A DNA stretch of 64,000 nt from NCBI GenBank assembly GCA_900759445.1, contig CAAEVH010000048.1:1-64000 (forward strand), written 5' to 3'. Origin of the DNA: an uncultured Raoultella sp. (GTDB lineage Bacteria; Pseudomonadota; Gammaproteobacteria; Enterobacterales; Enterobacteriaceae). Position numbers and translations under genes: made by a program. This document shows, piece by piece, positions 45,883 to 59,120 of this stretch. The notes below the pieces were generated by a model. It searched no databases, was not told where the DNA came from, and saw only the letters and a program-made list of their open reading frames with translations. How positions within the stretch are numbered: position 1 is the first letter of the stretch; each line of letters opens with the position of its first letter.

Positions 45883-45909
45883 CACGCATGTTTCGTGACA
45901 GGAGTCACC

Positions 45910-46020
45910 GTGTTTTTCGTAAGTAAGGCGTTTGTCGAGATACGTAAATCTATGAGCCTGGTCGCGGTCTATACCCCGAAAGAACCCCTACAATTTAAAG
46001 CAGTATATATTATTGGCTAA
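45910..46020 (+). CDS. Possible 36-codon leader peptide before pckA
   Basis: A GTG-started frame of 36 codons (beginning [14 protein letters not shown] and ending FKAVYIIG) is preceded by AGGAG with five bases of spacing. It ends at TAA 46018-46020, 11 nt before the pckA ATG, with the pckA GGAG in between. Its position just inside the predicted mRNA start suggests a leader peptide translated ahead of pckA. There is no recognised domain, and the sequence could be a chance frame; conservation has not been tested. Confidence 0.4.
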   Translation: MFFVSKAFVEIRKSMSLVAVYTPKEPLQFKAVYIIG

Positions 46021-46031
46021 GGAGCAGTGAC

Positions 46032-47654
46032 ATGCGCGTTAATAATGGTTTAACCCCGCAGGATCTCAAGGCTTATGGTATCAATGACGTCCAGGATATC
46101 GTCCACAACCCTAGTTACGATACGTTGTATCAAGAAGAACTCGATCCCACTCTGGAAGGGTATGAGCGCGGCGTACTAACCAATCTGGGAGCGATCGCCG
46201 TCGATACCGGTATTTTTACCGGTCGCTCGCCGAAAGATAAATATATCGTTCGTGACGATACAACCCGCGATACCGTGTGGTGGTCTGATAAAGGCAACGG
46301 TAAAAACGACAACAAACCGCTCTCTCAGGAAACCTGGCAGCACCTGAAAGATCTGGTCACTCATCAGCTTTCCGGCAAGCGTCTGTTCATCGTTGATGCG
46401 TTCTGCGGCGCCAATGCCGACACACGTCTGAGCGTACGCTTCATTACCGAAGTGGCCTGGCAGGCACACTTCGTCAAGAACATGTTTATTCGCCCAGGCG
46501 ATGAAGAACTGGCCAACTTTAAGCCGGATTTCATCGTGATGAACGGCGCCAAATGCACCAACCCGCAGTGGAAGGAGCAGGGACTCAACTCTGAAAACTT
46601 CGTTGCCTTCAACCTGACGGAGCGGATCCAGCTGATCGGCGGGACCTGGTACGGCGGCGAAATGAAGAAAGGGATGTTCTCTATCATGAACTACCTGCTG
46701 CCGCTGCAGGGTATCGCGTCGATGCACTGTTCCGCTAACGTTGGCGAGAAAGGCGACGTGGCGGTCTTCTTTGGCCTCTCCGGCACCGGCAAAACCACCC
46801 TTTCCACCGATCCGAAACGCCGCCTGATCGGCGATGACGAACACGGCTGGGATGACGATGGCGTCTTCAACTTCGAAGGCGGCTGCTATGCCAAGACCAT
46901 TAAACTCTCCGAAGCCGCAGAGCCAGATATCTATCACGCGATTCGTCGTGATGCGCTGCTGGAAAACGTGGTGGTTCGCGCGGACGGCACGATTGATTTC
47001 GACGATGGTTCGAAAACCGAGAACACCCGTGTCTCCTACCCGATCGATCATATCGAGAACATCGTTAAGCCGATCTCGAAAGCGGGCCATGCCACCAAAG
47101 TTATCTTCCTGACCGCGGATGCATTCGGCGTACTGCCGCCGGTATCGCGCCTGACGGCAGATCAGACCCAGTATCACTTCCTCTCTGGCTTTACCGCTAA
47201 ACTGGCCGGTACCGAGCGTGGCGTCACCGAGCCGACGCCAACCTTCTCCGCCTGCTTCGGCGCCGCGTTTTTGTCGCTGCACCCGACGCAGTATGCGGAA
47301 GTCCTGGTGAAGCGCATGCAGGCGTCCGGCGCGCAGGCTTATCTGGTCAACACCGGCTGGAATGGCACCGGCAAACGTATCTCGATTAAAGATACTCGCG
47401 CCATTATCGACGCCATTCTTGACGGGTCGCTGGACGATGCGGAAACCTTCACGCTGCCGATGTTCGATTTGCAGATCCCAATCTCGCTGCCAGGTGTCGA
47501 TACGCACATCCTCGACCCGCGCAACACCTACGGTTCGCCAGAGCAGTGGCAGGAGAAGGCCGAGCAGCTGGCGAAGCTGTTCGTAGAGAACTTCGAGAAG
47601 TACACCGATACGCCAGCGGGCGCCGCGCTGGTCGCTGCCGGTCCGAAACGCTAA
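46032..47654 (+). CDS. pckA: Phosphoenolpyruvate carboxykinase (ATP)
   Basis: PckA converts oxaloacetate and ATP to phosphoenolpyruvate, CO2 and ADP at the start of gluconeogenesis. The 540 residues (E. coli length) have the P-loop GLSGTGKTT (248-256, Lys254) followed by STDPKR, the kinase-2 acids in GDDEHGW, and the oxaloacetate-binding GRSPKDK (64-70). A strong terminator follows. Upstream are a CRP-like site, a -10-like box and a possible leader peptide. Confidence 0.98.
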   Translation: MRVNNGLTPQDLKAYGINDVQDIVHNPSYDTLYQEELDPTLEGYERGVLTNLGAIAVDTGIFTGRSPKDKYIVRDDTTRDTVWWSDKGNGKNDNKPLSQETWQHLKDLVTHQLSGKRLFIVDAFCGANADTRLSVRFITEVAWQAHFVKNMFIRPGDEELANFKPDFIVMNGAKCTNPQWKEQGLNSENFVAFNLTERIQLIGGTWYGGEMKKGMFSIMNYLLPLQGIASMHCSANVGEKGDVAVFFGLSGTGKTTLSTDPKRRLIGDDEHGWDDDGVFNFEGGCYAKTIKLSEAAEPDIYHAIRRDALLENVVVRADGTIDFDDGSKTENTRVSYPIDHIENIVKPISKAGHATKVIFLTADAFGVLPPVSRLTADQTQYHFLSGFTAKLAGTERGVTEPTPTFSACFGAAFLSLHPTQYAEVLVKRMQASGAQAYLVNTGWNGTGKRISIKDTRAIIDAILDGSLDDAETFTLPMFDLQIPISLPGVDTHILDPRNTYGSPEQWQEKAEQLAKLFVENFEKYTDTPAGAALVAAGPKR

Positions 47655-47673
47655 CCGTGTATCCATAAAGAAT

Positions 47674-47700
47674 AAGCCGGGCAATGCCCGGCTTTTTTTA
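47674..47700 (+). terminator. Rho-independent terminator of pckA
   Basis: AGCCGGGC (47675-47682) pairs with GCCCGGCT (47686-47693) around AAT, followed by a run of seven T. Confidence 0.95.
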
Positions 47701-47726
47701 TGCTCTCACGCCGACTCGCGCGATTC

Positions 47727-47746
47727 AGGCGGCCGCGAGCGGCCGC

Positions 47747-47748
<2 letters not shown>
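47727..47748. other. Perfect GC-rich palindrome overlapping the envZ stop codon
   Basis: AGGCGGCCGC (47727-47736) pairs with GCGGCCGCCT (47739-47748) around GA. It includes two GCGGCCGC octamers and reaches into the envZ stop at 47747-47749. No T run follows on the minus strand, so it resembles a 3' stabilising hairpin or Rho-dependent end rather than a classical terminator. Confidence 0.6.
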
Positions 47749-49824
<2,076 letters not shown>

Positions 49825-50071
49825 TGTTTATACTCCCAAAGGTTCACTGCAATTGTCAGTGCGTATTCTCAAAAAAGCCCGGGTCGCCGACCAGCTAAAT
49901 CTGGTATATATTCCAGGCTAAATTGTTACAAAGCATATTTAACAGCAGCTTAAGTATACATTTAATCATAAGACACATTATTTATCCTGTCGGTATTATT
50001 ACGCACTACGAATTGTGCGCAACCGCACATCGCCGCGCACCGTGTCCGACAATCAGAAGGTAGAACGATAA
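49825..50071. promoter_or_regulatory. ompR-greB divergent promoter region
   Basis: The 247-bp gap is AT-rich in its middle (49920-50000). Around 49899-49920 it carries the symmetrical element CCAGCTAAATCTGG next to TATATA. In E. coli the ompB promoters here respond to CRP and IHF; I could not place those sites with confidence. Confidence 0.4.
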
Positions 50072-50545
50072 ATGAAAACGCCGCTGATCACCCGTGAAGG
50101 GTATGAAAACCTTAAAAAAGAAATGGATTATTTGTGGCGTGAAGAGCGTCCCGAGGTCACCAAAAAAGTGACCTGGGCGGCCAGCCTTGGCGACCGTAGC
50201 GAAAATGCTGATTACCAGTACAACAAAAAACGTCTGCGTGAAATCGACCGCCGGGTACGCTATCTCACCAAATGTCTGGAAAATCTGAAAATCGTCGATT
50301 ACTCCCCGCAGCAGGAGGGCAAAGTGTTTTTCGGCGCGTGGGTTGAAATCGAAAACGATGATGGCGACACCAGACGCTTTCGCATCGTCGGTTACGATGA
50401 AATTTTCGGACGTAAAGACTACATCTCTATCGACTCGCCGATGGCCCGCGCGCTGCTGAAAAAAGAGGTCGGCGACCTGGCGGTTGTCAACACGCCCGCC
50501 GGCGAAGCCAGCTGGTACGTCAACAATATCGAATATGTGAAATAG
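50072..50545 (+). CDS. greB: Transcription elongation factor GreB
   Basis: GreB enters the RNA polymerase secondary channel and stimulates cleavage of backtracked RNA. The 157 residues are an N-terminal coiled coil (1-75, with the acidic tip in [16 protein letters not shown]) and a C-terminal FKBP-like domain (about 80-157). One residue shorter than E. coli GreB. AGAAGGT lies before the ATG. Confidence 0.96.
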   Translation: MKTPLITREGYENLKKEMDYLWREERPEVTKKVTWAASLGDRSENADYQYNKKRLREIDRRVRYLTKCLENLKIVDYSPQQEGKVFFGAWVEIENDDGDTRRFRIVGYDEIFGRKDYISIDSPMARALLKKEVGDLAVVNTPAGEASWYVNNIEYVK

Positions 50546-50646
50546 CGCGTCCGGAACAATCTGAGAGCCTCGTGTCACGACTGGCATTTTGCCGTGCCAG
50601 TCCGTATAACTATCCCCTGATTTTCGATCCACAAGATGAAATAGAC

Positions 50647-52977
<2,331 letters not shown>

Positions 52978-52986
52978 TCTTTTCCC

Positions 52987-53006
52987 GGCCCCTCATTGCA
53001 GGGGCC
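52987..53006 (+). terminator. Possible terminator of yhgF (tex)
   Basis: GGCCCCT (52987-52993) pairs with AGGGGCC (53000-53006) around six bases, followed by only ATTT. It stands 10 bp past the stop codon. Confidence 0.55.
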
Positions 53007-53095
53007 ATTTCCCGCCCTTATTCTCTGACCCCGTGTTGGTATACTCCGAAAACCGATTAGCTCCGGTTAATACAGGCGAGTAAATAAGTTATTTA

Positions 53096-53130
53096 TTAAG
53101 ATTTCATTTTGTTAACCAATGAAACCTTAA
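53096..53130. repeat. AT-rich inverted repeat upstream of feoA
   Basis: TTAAGATTTCATT (53096-53108) and AATGAAACCTTAA (53118-53130) pair at 12 of 13 positions around TTGTTAACC. It lies about 255 bp upstream of feoA in a 406-bp gap. It is not followed by T runs. It could be an operator or a cruciform-prone stretch; I recognise no known binding site. Confidence 0.5.
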
Positions 53131-53186
53131 TTACACATTAAATGACAAAATAAATATTACCCTTATTTATCGCTACAGTGCAGACC

Positions 53187-53200
53187 TTGCGTCATATCAA
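53187..53200 (+). promoter_or_regulatory. FNR-like site upstream of feoA
   Basis: TTGCGTCATATCAA has one perfect half (ATCAA) and a partial half (TTGCG for TTGAT) with correct spacing. E. coli feoABC is activated by FNR, and the site lies upstream of the Fur box as expected. Confidence 0.5.
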
Positions 53201-53256
53201 AAAAACAGTATATTTCCAGCAAATGTCGATTATTAAACCATTTATGTATTGATGAT

Positions 53257-53275
53257 AAAAACCATTATCATTATC
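53257..53275. promoter_or_regulatory. Fur box of feoABC
   Basis: On the minus strand GATAATGATAATGGTTTTT matches the 19-bp Fur consensus at 15 positions, with further overlapping ATTATC/CATCATT units to about 53284. It lies roughly 110 bp before feoA. The remainder of the 52978-53383 gap is AT-rich, without a gene. Confidence 0.85.
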
Positions 53276-53365
53276 ATCATTCATAGTAAATATATCTTCT
53301 TCTCCGTTGACTATGCTCCCCGGTGCTGCGCGATGACCGCACACGGTAAACTCTCGTTCAGTTAG

Positions 53366-53611
<246 letters not shown>

Positions 53612-53640
53612 CACCTGACCCGGTACGCAGAGTCTGAAAT

Positions 53641-55959
53641 ATGAAAAAGTTAACTCTTGGTTTAATTGGTAATCCGAACTCCGGCAAGACAACATTATTT
53701 AATCAGCTTACCGGCGCCCGTCAGCGCGTCGGCAACTGGGCCGGGGTCACCGTCGAGCGCAAAGAAGGAGCCTTTACCACCACTGACCACCAGGTCACGC
53801 TGGTGGACCTGCCCGGCACCTATTCGCTGACGACGATCTCTTCACAGACCTCTTTAGATGAGCAGATCGCCTGTCACTATATCCTCAGCGGCGATGCCGA
53901 CATGCTGATTAACGTGGTTGACGCCTCAAATCTGGAACGCAACCTCTATCTGACGCTGCAGCTACTGGAGCTGGGTATCCCCTGTATCGTTGCGTTGAAT
54001 ATGCTGGATATTGCCGAGAAGCAAAAAATCCGCATCGACGTTGACGCGCTGGCCGCCCGCCTGGGTTGCCCGGTGATTCCGCTGGTCTCGACGCGCGGGC
54101 GCGGTATCGAAGCCTTAAAAATGGCCGTCGACCGCCACCAGCAAAATACGTCGCTTGAACTGGTGCACTACCCGCAGCCGCTGCTGCGTGAAGCCGAAAA
54201 GCTGGCTCAGGAGATGGCGCGGGAGATCCCGCAGCGTCAGCGTTGCTGGCTGGGTCTGCAGATGCTGGAGGGCGATATTTACAGCCGCGAGTACGCCGGA
54301 AACGCTGCGCATAAGCTCGACGATGCCCTGGCAAATCTGAGCGCGGAAATTGACGATCCGGCGCTGCATATCGCGGATGCCCGCTATCAGAGCATTGCCG
54401 CCATCTGCGATGCCGTCAGCAACACGCTCACCGCTGAGCCAAGCCGCTTCACCACCGCGATGGACAAAATCATCCTCAGCCGCGTGCTGGGGCTGCCCAT
54501 CTTCTTATTTGTCATGTACCTGATGTTCCTGCTGGCGATCAACATCGGCGGCGCATTACAACCCATCTTTGACGCCGGGTCCGTGGCTATCTTTATTCAC
54601 GGTATTCAGTGGCTGGGCTATACCCTGCATTTACCGGACTGGCTAACCGTTTTCCTTGCCCAGGGGCTGGGTGGCGGTATCAACACCGTGCTGCCGCTGG
54701 TCCCGCAAATCGGCATGATGTATCTGTTCCTCTCCTTCCTTGAAGATTCCGGCTATATGGCGCGAGCGGCATTCGTCATGGACCGCTTGATGCAGGCGCT
54801 GGGGCTACCGGGGAAATCCTTCGTTCCGCTGATTGTCGGCTTCGGCTGCAACGTGCCGTCGGTCATGGGCGCGCGCACGCTGGATGCGCCTCGCGAACGC
54901 CTGATGACCATCATGATGGCGCCGTTTATGTCCTGCGGCGCGCGCCTGGCGATCTTCGCCGTGTTCGCCGCCGCGTTCTTTGGTCAGAATGGCGCGCTGG
55001 CGGTCTTCTCGCTGTATCTGCTCGGCATCGTGATGGCTATCCTGACCGGTCTGATGCTCAAACACACCATTATGCGCGGCGAAGCATCGCCGTTTGTGAT
55101 GGAGCTGCCGGTCTACCACGTCCCGCATGTCAAAAGCCTGGTCATCCAGACCTGGCAGCGGCTGAAAGGCTTTGTGCTGCGCGCGGGTAAAGTTATCGTC
55201 ATCGTCAGTATCTTCCTTAGCGCCCTGAACAGCTTCTCGCTCAACGGAAAGCTGGTGGATAACATTAACGATTCGGCGCTGGCCTCCGTCAGTCGTATTA
55301 TCACGCCGATTTTTAAACCGATCGGCGTGCATGAAGACAACTGGCAGGCTACCGTCGGGCTGTTTACCGGCGCAATGGCGAAAGAAGTGGTCGTCGGCAC
55401 GCTGAACACGCTCTACACCGCCGAAGACATTCAGAACGAAGCGTTTAATCCGCAGGAATTCCATCTCGGCGACGAACTGCTGGCCGCGCTGGACGAAACC
55501 TGGCAGAGCCTGAAAGATACCTTCAGCCTGAGCGTCCTGGCTAACCCTATCGAAGCCAGCAAAGGCGATGGTGAAATGGAAACCGGCGCCATGGGCGTCA
55601 TGGGCAGCAAATTCGGCAGCGCGGCCGCCGCCTACAGCTACCTGATTTTCGTTCTGCTCTATATTCCGTGCATCTCGGTGATGGGGGCTATCGCTCGCGA
55701 ATCCAGCCGTGGCTGGATGTCATTCTCCATCCTGTGGGGACTGAACATCGCTTACTCGCTCTCGACGCTGTACTACCAGACCGTGAGTTTCAGCCAGCAT
55801 CCGCGCTACAGCCTGGTGTGTATCCTGGCGGTGGTGCTGTTTAACATCCTGGTCTTTGCTCTGTTACGCCGGGCACGCAGCCGGGTTGATATCTCTCTGC
55901 TGGCCACGCGTAAAACGCCGTCATCCTGCTGTCAGAGTCCGGCAGGCGATTGTCACTAA
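53641..55959 (+). CDS. feoB: Ferrous iron transporter FeoB
   Basis: FeoB imports Fe2+ through the inner membrane and carries its own G protein. The 772 residues have a GTPase domain with G1 GNPNSGKTT (10-18), G3 DLPGT and G4 NMLD, a helical domain (about 170-260), and a membrane region with two gate motifs, including GFGCNVPS and MAPFMSCGARL. The end carries a Cys pair (SSCCQSP). One residue shorter than E. coli FeoB. Confidence 0.98.
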   Translation: MKKLTLGLIGNPNSGKTTLFNQLTGARQRVGNWAGVTVERKEGAFTTTDHQVTLVDLPGTYSLTTISSQTSLDEQIACHYILSGDADMLINVVDASNLERNLYLTLQLLELGIPCIVALNMLDIAEKQKIRIDVDALAARLGCPVIPLVSTRGRGIEALKMAVDRHQQNTSLELVHYPQPLLREAEKLAQEMAREIPQRQRCWLGLQMLEGDIYSREYAGNAAHKLDDALANLSAEIDDPALHIADARYQSIAAICDAVSNTLTAEPSRFTTAMDKIILSRVLGLPIFLFVMYLMFLLAINIGGALQPIFDAGSVAIFIHGIQWLGYTLHLPDWLTVFLAQGLGGGINTVLPLVPQIGMMYLFLSFLEDSGYMARAAFVMDRLMQALGLPGKSFVPLIVGFGCNVPSVMGARTLDAPRERLMTIMMAPFMSCGARLAIFAVFAAAFFGQNGALAVFSLYLLGIVMAILTGLMLKHTIMRGEASPFVMELPVYHVPHVKSLVIQTWQRLKGFVLRAGKVIVIVSIFLSALNSFSLNGKLVDNINDSALASVSRIITPIFKPIGVHEDNWQATVGLFTGAMAKEVVVGTLNTLYTAEDIQNEAFNPQEFHLGDELLAALDETWQSLKDTFSLSVLANPIEASKGDGEMETGAMGVMGSKFGSAAAAYSYLIFVLLYIPCISVMGAIARESSRGWMSFSILWGLNIAYSLSTLYYQTVSFSQHPRYSLVCILAVVLFNILVFALLRRARSRVDISLLATRKTPSSCCQSPAGDCH

Positions 55960-55968
55960 GGAGTCATC

Positions 55969-56205
55969 ATGGCGTCGTTGATTGAAGTACGCGATATGCT
56001 GGCCCTGCAGGGGCGTATGCAGGCGACACAACTCAGCGCTCACCTGCATGCTCCGCAGCCGCTGGTCGAGGCCATGCTGAGTCGTCTGGAAGCCATGGGG
56101 AAAGCCGTGCGCATAACGGAAGACGCGGACGGCTGTTTGTCCGGCAGCTGCAAAAGTTGCCCTGAGGGAAAAGCCTGCTTGCAAGAGTGGTGGGCGCTAC
56201 GCTGA
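55969..56205 (+). CDS. feoC: Ferrous iron transport protein C
   Basis: FeoC is a 78-residue winged-helix protein (about 1-60) with a cysteine cluster in [20 protein letters not shown] that can bind an oxygen-labile Fe-S centre in Klebsiella FeoC. It protects FeoB from FtsH proteolysis in Salmonella. It lies 9 bp after feoB and is followed by a terminator. Confidence 0.95.
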   Translation: MASLIEVRDMLALQGRMQATQLSAHLHAPQPLVEAMLSRLEAMGKAVRITEDADGCLSGSCKSCPEGKACLQEWWALR

Positions 56206-56238
56206 TCGTTGAGCAATAAGCCTCTGAGCAATAAAACC

Positions 56239-56262
56239 AAAGCGGGTCCTGAGACCCGCTTT
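56239..56262. terminator. Bidirectional terminator between feoC and the DUF1471 gene
   Basis: AAAGCGGGTC (56239-56248) pairs with GACCCGCTTT (56253-56262) around CTGA; T-rich sequence follows on the plus side and A-rich sequence (ATAAAACC) precedes on the left. Confidence 0.85.
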
Positions 56263-56265
56263 TGC

Positions 56266-56535
56266 TTATTTGTAGACGTCGGCGTTAGCGTGAACGGTTT
56301 TCTCGTTTTTCGAACCGGCAATCACCACAAAGTACTTGCCGCCCAGCTCATCCGCCTTCTTCGACAGATCGCGCTTTGCATCCATCGGTGACGTTGTTTT
56401 TGAGGTCGTAATGCTGCCGATTTTCGTCAGCTTCATTGACGCCACTTCATCTTTTTGAATCTCTTTCGCTGCAAACGCGCCAAAAGACAGGGACCCAATC
56501 ACCAGAGATGCGACAATACCCGTAATAAGTTTCAT
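56266..56535 (-). CDS. YdgH/BhsA/McbA-like periplasmic protein (DUF1471)
   Basis: An 89-residue exported protein: signal peptide about 1-22 (ending GAFAA), then a single small alpha/beta domain with GSITTSKTTSPMDAKRDLSKKADELGGKYFVVIAGSKNEKTVHANADVYK, the typical DUF1471 pattern. Relatives (BhsA, McbA, YhcN, YjfN) affect stress resistance, biofilm or periplasmic proteolysis. Which member this equals is unclear, so I give no symbol. It stands alone between feoC and bioH. Confidence 0.88.
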   Translation of the reverse strand: MKLITGIVASLVIGSLSFGAFAAKEIQKDEVASMKLTKIGSITTSKTTSPMDAKRDLSKKADELGGKYFVVIAGSKNEKTVHANADVYK

Positions 56536-56644
56536 AGCCTGAACTCTCCATAAGGTTGTTTTTATAGGCCACGGCGGCGACAGAAACGCATGCTCCCCGT
56601 GACAACCTAAGTATTGCTATGGTCGGGATTTTTGCCACAGCCGG

Positions 56645-57427
56645 CTAAAAATAATTGCGCAGGCGATTTTTCAACGCCACCAGCGGCTCACAGAACGCCT
56701 GCGGGTGCGAGATGAACGGCGCATGGGCCGCTTTTTCAAAGACCATAGATTCACTCTGCGGCCATAATGCATCCAGAACCGGCACAATTTTGCGCGGTAC
56801 CAGGCCATCCAGTCGGCCATACAGCCGCAGGAATGGCAGGGTGATTGCGGCCAGCGGCTGGCGTAAATCGGCCGTTTTAAGGATCTCCAGTCCGCCGTTC
56901 AACACTTCTGCGGACGGCATCGGCAACGACAGCACGGTACTTTTCAACGCCCGGGCATCCTGGCGAGCGCTTTCCGTCCCCAGCGTTTGCAGCGCCAGAA
57001 ACCGCTCCACGGTACGCTGGAAATCTTCGCTCAACTGCTGCTGAAAGCCACTTAGCACCTCCGCTTTGATCCCGGGCCAGTCGCCATCGGCGCCAAAACA
57101 GGGTGAGGACGCCACGGTGACCAGCGCCTGTACGCGTCCGGGCTGTTGCAAGGCAATCTGACTGGCCACCAACCCGCCGAGGCTCCAGCCCAGCCAGATA
57201 GCCTGCTCCGGGGCCTGGCTCAGTACCTGCTGTGCCATCTCTTCCAGCGACAGAGCGCCAAAGCCGCTGCTACGACCATATCCCGGCAGGTCAACCAGAT
57301 GCAGCGTAAAGTGCGAGGCCAGTTCCGGCGTCACGCAATCCCATACCCTGGCATTCAGCCCCCATCCGTGCAGGAGCACAAGATGACAATTTCCTTCCCC
57401 CACGGTTTGCCACCAGATGTCGTTCAT
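56645..57427 (-). CDS. bioH: Pimeloyl-ACP methyl ester esterase BioH
   Basis: BioH frees pimeloyl-ACP from its methyl ester, ending the disguised fatty-acid route to biotin. The 260-residue alpha/beta hydrolase has Ser82 in LGWSLGG, Asp near 207 in YGRLDGLVP and His near 235 in KAAHAPF. The start [13 protein letters not shown] matches E. coli; the protein is four residues longer. It is divergent from gntX across 37 bp. Confidence 0.96.
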   Translation of the reverse strand: MNDIWWQTVGEGNCHLVLLHGWGLNARVWDCVTPELASHFTLHLVDLPGYGRSSGFGALSLEEMAQQVLSQAPEQAIWLGWSLGGLVASQIALQQPGRVQALVTVASSPCFGADGDWPGIKAEVLSGFQQQLSEDFQRTVERFLALQTLGTESARQDARALKSTVLSLPMPSAEVLNGGLEILKTADLRQPLAAITLPFLRLYGRLDGLVPRKIVPVLDALWPQSESMVFEKAAHAPFISHPQAFCEPLVALKNRLRNYF

Positions 57428-57464
57428 CAGTTACTGTTCTCTTTCCACCATTACGAGGTGAAAT

Positions 57465-58139
57465 ATGCTAACAGCACACAGCTTATGCTGGCTATGCCAA
57501 ATGCCGGTGGCGATCGCCAGCTGGGGAATCTGCTCCTGCTGCGCGACCTCGCTGGCGCTTACCCATTCGCTTTGCCCACGGTGCGGCCTGCCTGCAGCGG
57601 TCAGCAGAGTCCCCTGCGGCCGCTGCCTGCAGAATCTGCCGCCGTGGCAACGGCTGGTGACGGTCAATGATTACCGGCCACCGCTGAGCGGTTTGATCCA
57701 TCAGCTTAAGTTTTCCCGTCGCCCGGAACTGGCGTCAGCGCTGGCACGACTGCTGCTATTACGCGTTCGCCAGAGGGAAGGATTCCCTCGACCAGACCGG
57801 CTCGTCAGCGTCCCGCTATGGCAGCGACGTCAATGGCGACGAGGCTTCAATCAAAGCGACCTGCTATGCCGACCGTTGGCTTACTGGCTGCAGTGCGCCT
57901 GGCACCATGACGCTGTACGTCGCCAGCGACGCACTGCGACCCAGCACCACCTCTCTGCACGCTTGCGTAAACAGAACCTGAAAAATGCCTTTCAGCTTGA
58001 AATATCGGTGCGCGGCCTCCATATCGCCATTGTGGATGATGTCGTCACAACCGGAAGCACCGTCGCTGAAATATCCCGCCTGCTTTTGCGAAACGGCGCC
58101 GCGACGGTTCAGGTATGGTGTATATGCCGTACCTTGTAG
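57465..58139 (+). CDS. gntX: Amidophosphoribosyltransferase-like protein GntX (ComF family)
   Basis: A 224-residue ComF-type protein, required in E. coli for growth on extracellular DNA. The N-terminus has a zinc-finger-like set of cysteines (CWLCQMP, CSCC, CPRCGLP, CGRCL), and the C-terminus has the phosphoribosyltransferase motif IVDDVVTTGSTV. The hofMNOPQ cluster earlier in this window serves the same DNA-use pathway. It precedes nfuA by 58 bp. Confidence 0.94.
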   Translation: MLTAHSLCWLCQMPVAIASWGICSCCATSLALTHSLCPRCGLPAAVSRVPCGRCLQNLPPWQRLVTVNDYRPPLSGLIHQLKFSRRPELASALARLLLLRVRQREGFPRPDRLVSVPLWQRRQWRRGFNQSDLLCRPLAYWLQCAWHHDAVRRQRRTATQHHLSARLRKQNLKNAFQLEISVRGLHIAIVDDVVTTGSTVAEISRLLLRNGAATVQVWCICRTL

Positions 58140-58197
58140 ACCCCTGCTGATGGGCGTATTATAACCAAGTAAAATAGTCAACTATTAGGCCAACGCT

Positions 58198-58773
58198 ATG
58201 ATCCGTATTTCCGATGCTGCACAAGCGCACTTTGCCAAATTGCTGGTAAATCAGGAAGAAGGGACACAAATTCGCGTATTTGTGATTAATCCCGGCACCC
58301 CAAACGCTGAGTGCGGCGTATCCTATTGCCCACCGGATGCGGTGGAAGACACCGACACGGCGCTGAAGTTTGAGCAACTGACTGCGTATGTCGACGAACT
58401 CAGCGCGCCGTATCTGGAAGACGCTGAAATTGACTTCGTTACCGATCAGCTTGGCTCTCAGCTGACGCTGAAAGCACCGAACGCCAAGATGCGCAAAGTT
58501 TCCGACGATGCTCCGCTGATGGAACGCGTTGAATACCTGCTGCAATCACAGATTAACCCGCAGCTGGCCGGCCACGGCGGACGCGTTACGCTGATGGAAA
58601 TCACCGAAGACGGTCTGGCCATCCTGCAGTTCGGCGGCGGTTGTAACGGCTGTTCAATGGTCGATGTGACCCTGAAAGAAGGGATCGAGAAACAGCTGCT
58701 CAACGAATTCCCTGAGCTGAAAGGCGTGCGCGATCTGACCGAACACCAGCGCGGCGAGCACTCTTACTACTAA
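58198..58773 (+). CDS. nfuA: Fe-S biogenesis protein NfuA
   Basis: NfuA carries and delivers [4Fe-4S] clusters, including to lipoyl synthase. The 191 residues are a degenerate A-type carrier domain (1-95) and a C-terminal Nfu domain with the ligands Cys149 and Cys152 in GGGCNGCSM. Length equals E. coli NfuA. A GC-rich hairpin follows within 30 bp of the stop. Confidence 0.97.
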   Translation: MIRISDAAQAHFAKLLVNQEEGTQIRVFVINPGTPNAECGVSYCPPDAVEDTDTALKFEQLTAYVDELSAPYLEDAEIDFVTDQLGSQLTLKAPNAKMRKVSDDAPLMERVEYLLQSQINPQLAGHGGRVTLMEITEDGLAILQFGGGCNGCSMVDVTLKEGIEKQLLNEFPELKGVRDLTEHQRGEHSYY

Positions 58774-58798
58774 GTCCCCCCCCTCTTCCCGATGTTAA

Positions 58799-58824
58799 GC
58801 CCGGCGGCATTTGCCCAGCCGGGC
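58799..58824 (+). terminator. Hairpin downstream of nfuA, weak terminator candidate
   Basis: GCCCGGC (58799-58805) pairs with GCCGGGC (58818-58824), with an inner GGCA/TGCC stem. There is no T run after it, so it may pause or stabilise transcripts. A run of eight C (58776-58783) follows the nfuA stop. Confidence 0.45.
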
Positions 58825-58835
58825 CGCCCCTGCCG

Positions 58836-58852
58836 ATGTTACCGCACAACAT
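58836..58852. promoter_or_regulatory. Weak GntR-like operator, far upstream of gntT
   Basis: ATGTTACCGCACAACAT has two good half sites but one extra base between them compared with the 16-bp pattern, so it is less certain than the two downstream sites. Confidence 0.35.
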
Positions 58853-58889
58853 TTCCCCCTGAACCACCCGGCAAAAACCCGGGAAAGAG

Positions 58890-58905
58890 TATGACTTAAG
58901 TCTCA
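58890..58905 (+). promoter_or_regulatory. CRP site of gntT
   Basis: TATGACTTAAGTCTCA matches four of five bases in each half site and is nearly a perfect dyad. Its centre (58897.5) lies 71.5 bp upstream of the start implied by the TATCAT -10 box at 58957-58962, the classical class I position. Confidence 0.75.
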
Positions 58906-58946
58906 TATTTAAAATTTTACCCCGACGGGTGATTCTCAACCTGCAT

Positions 58947-58962
58947 ATGTTACCCGTATCAT
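58947..58962 (+). promoter_or_regulatory. GntR operator overlapping the gntT -10 box
   Basis: ATGTTACCCGTATCAT fits the GntR operator pattern ATGTTACCGGTAACAT at most positions and covers the likely -10 hexamer TATCAT, so gluconate-free GntR would block the promoter. Confidence 0.75.
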
Positions 58963-59085
58963 CTCTTTCAGGCACCGCTGCTATAAAAATAGCCAGCTAT
59001 CCTTTCCTACAGGAGTGATAGTCGATTTTATGGCGCCACACCGTTTGCCGGCTCAGGCAGAGCAAACGAAAAAGATTGAAATTTG

Positions 59086-59101
59086 ACGTTACCCATAACA
59101 A
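59086..59101 (+). promoter_or_regulatory. Downstream GntR operator in the gntT leader
   Basis: ACGTTACCCATAACAA is a second good GntR-type site about 132 bp downstream of the first (centre to centre 139 bp), 20 bp before the gntT ATG. Two operators flanking the start suggest repression by looping, as described for E. coli gntT. Confidence 0.65.
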
Positions 59102-59120
59102 ATGTAAGGCCAGGTAAATT

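Noticed and set aside
46176..47684. 502-codon open frame antisense to pckA
   Set aside because: It mirrors pckA codons and shows no domain or start signal; long antisense frames are common opposite highly expressed GC-rich genes.
50572..50646. 25-codon N-terminal extension of yhgF
   Set aside because: It starts at GTG without a ribosome site and is absent from the E. coli protein; MMNDS at 50647 is the family start.
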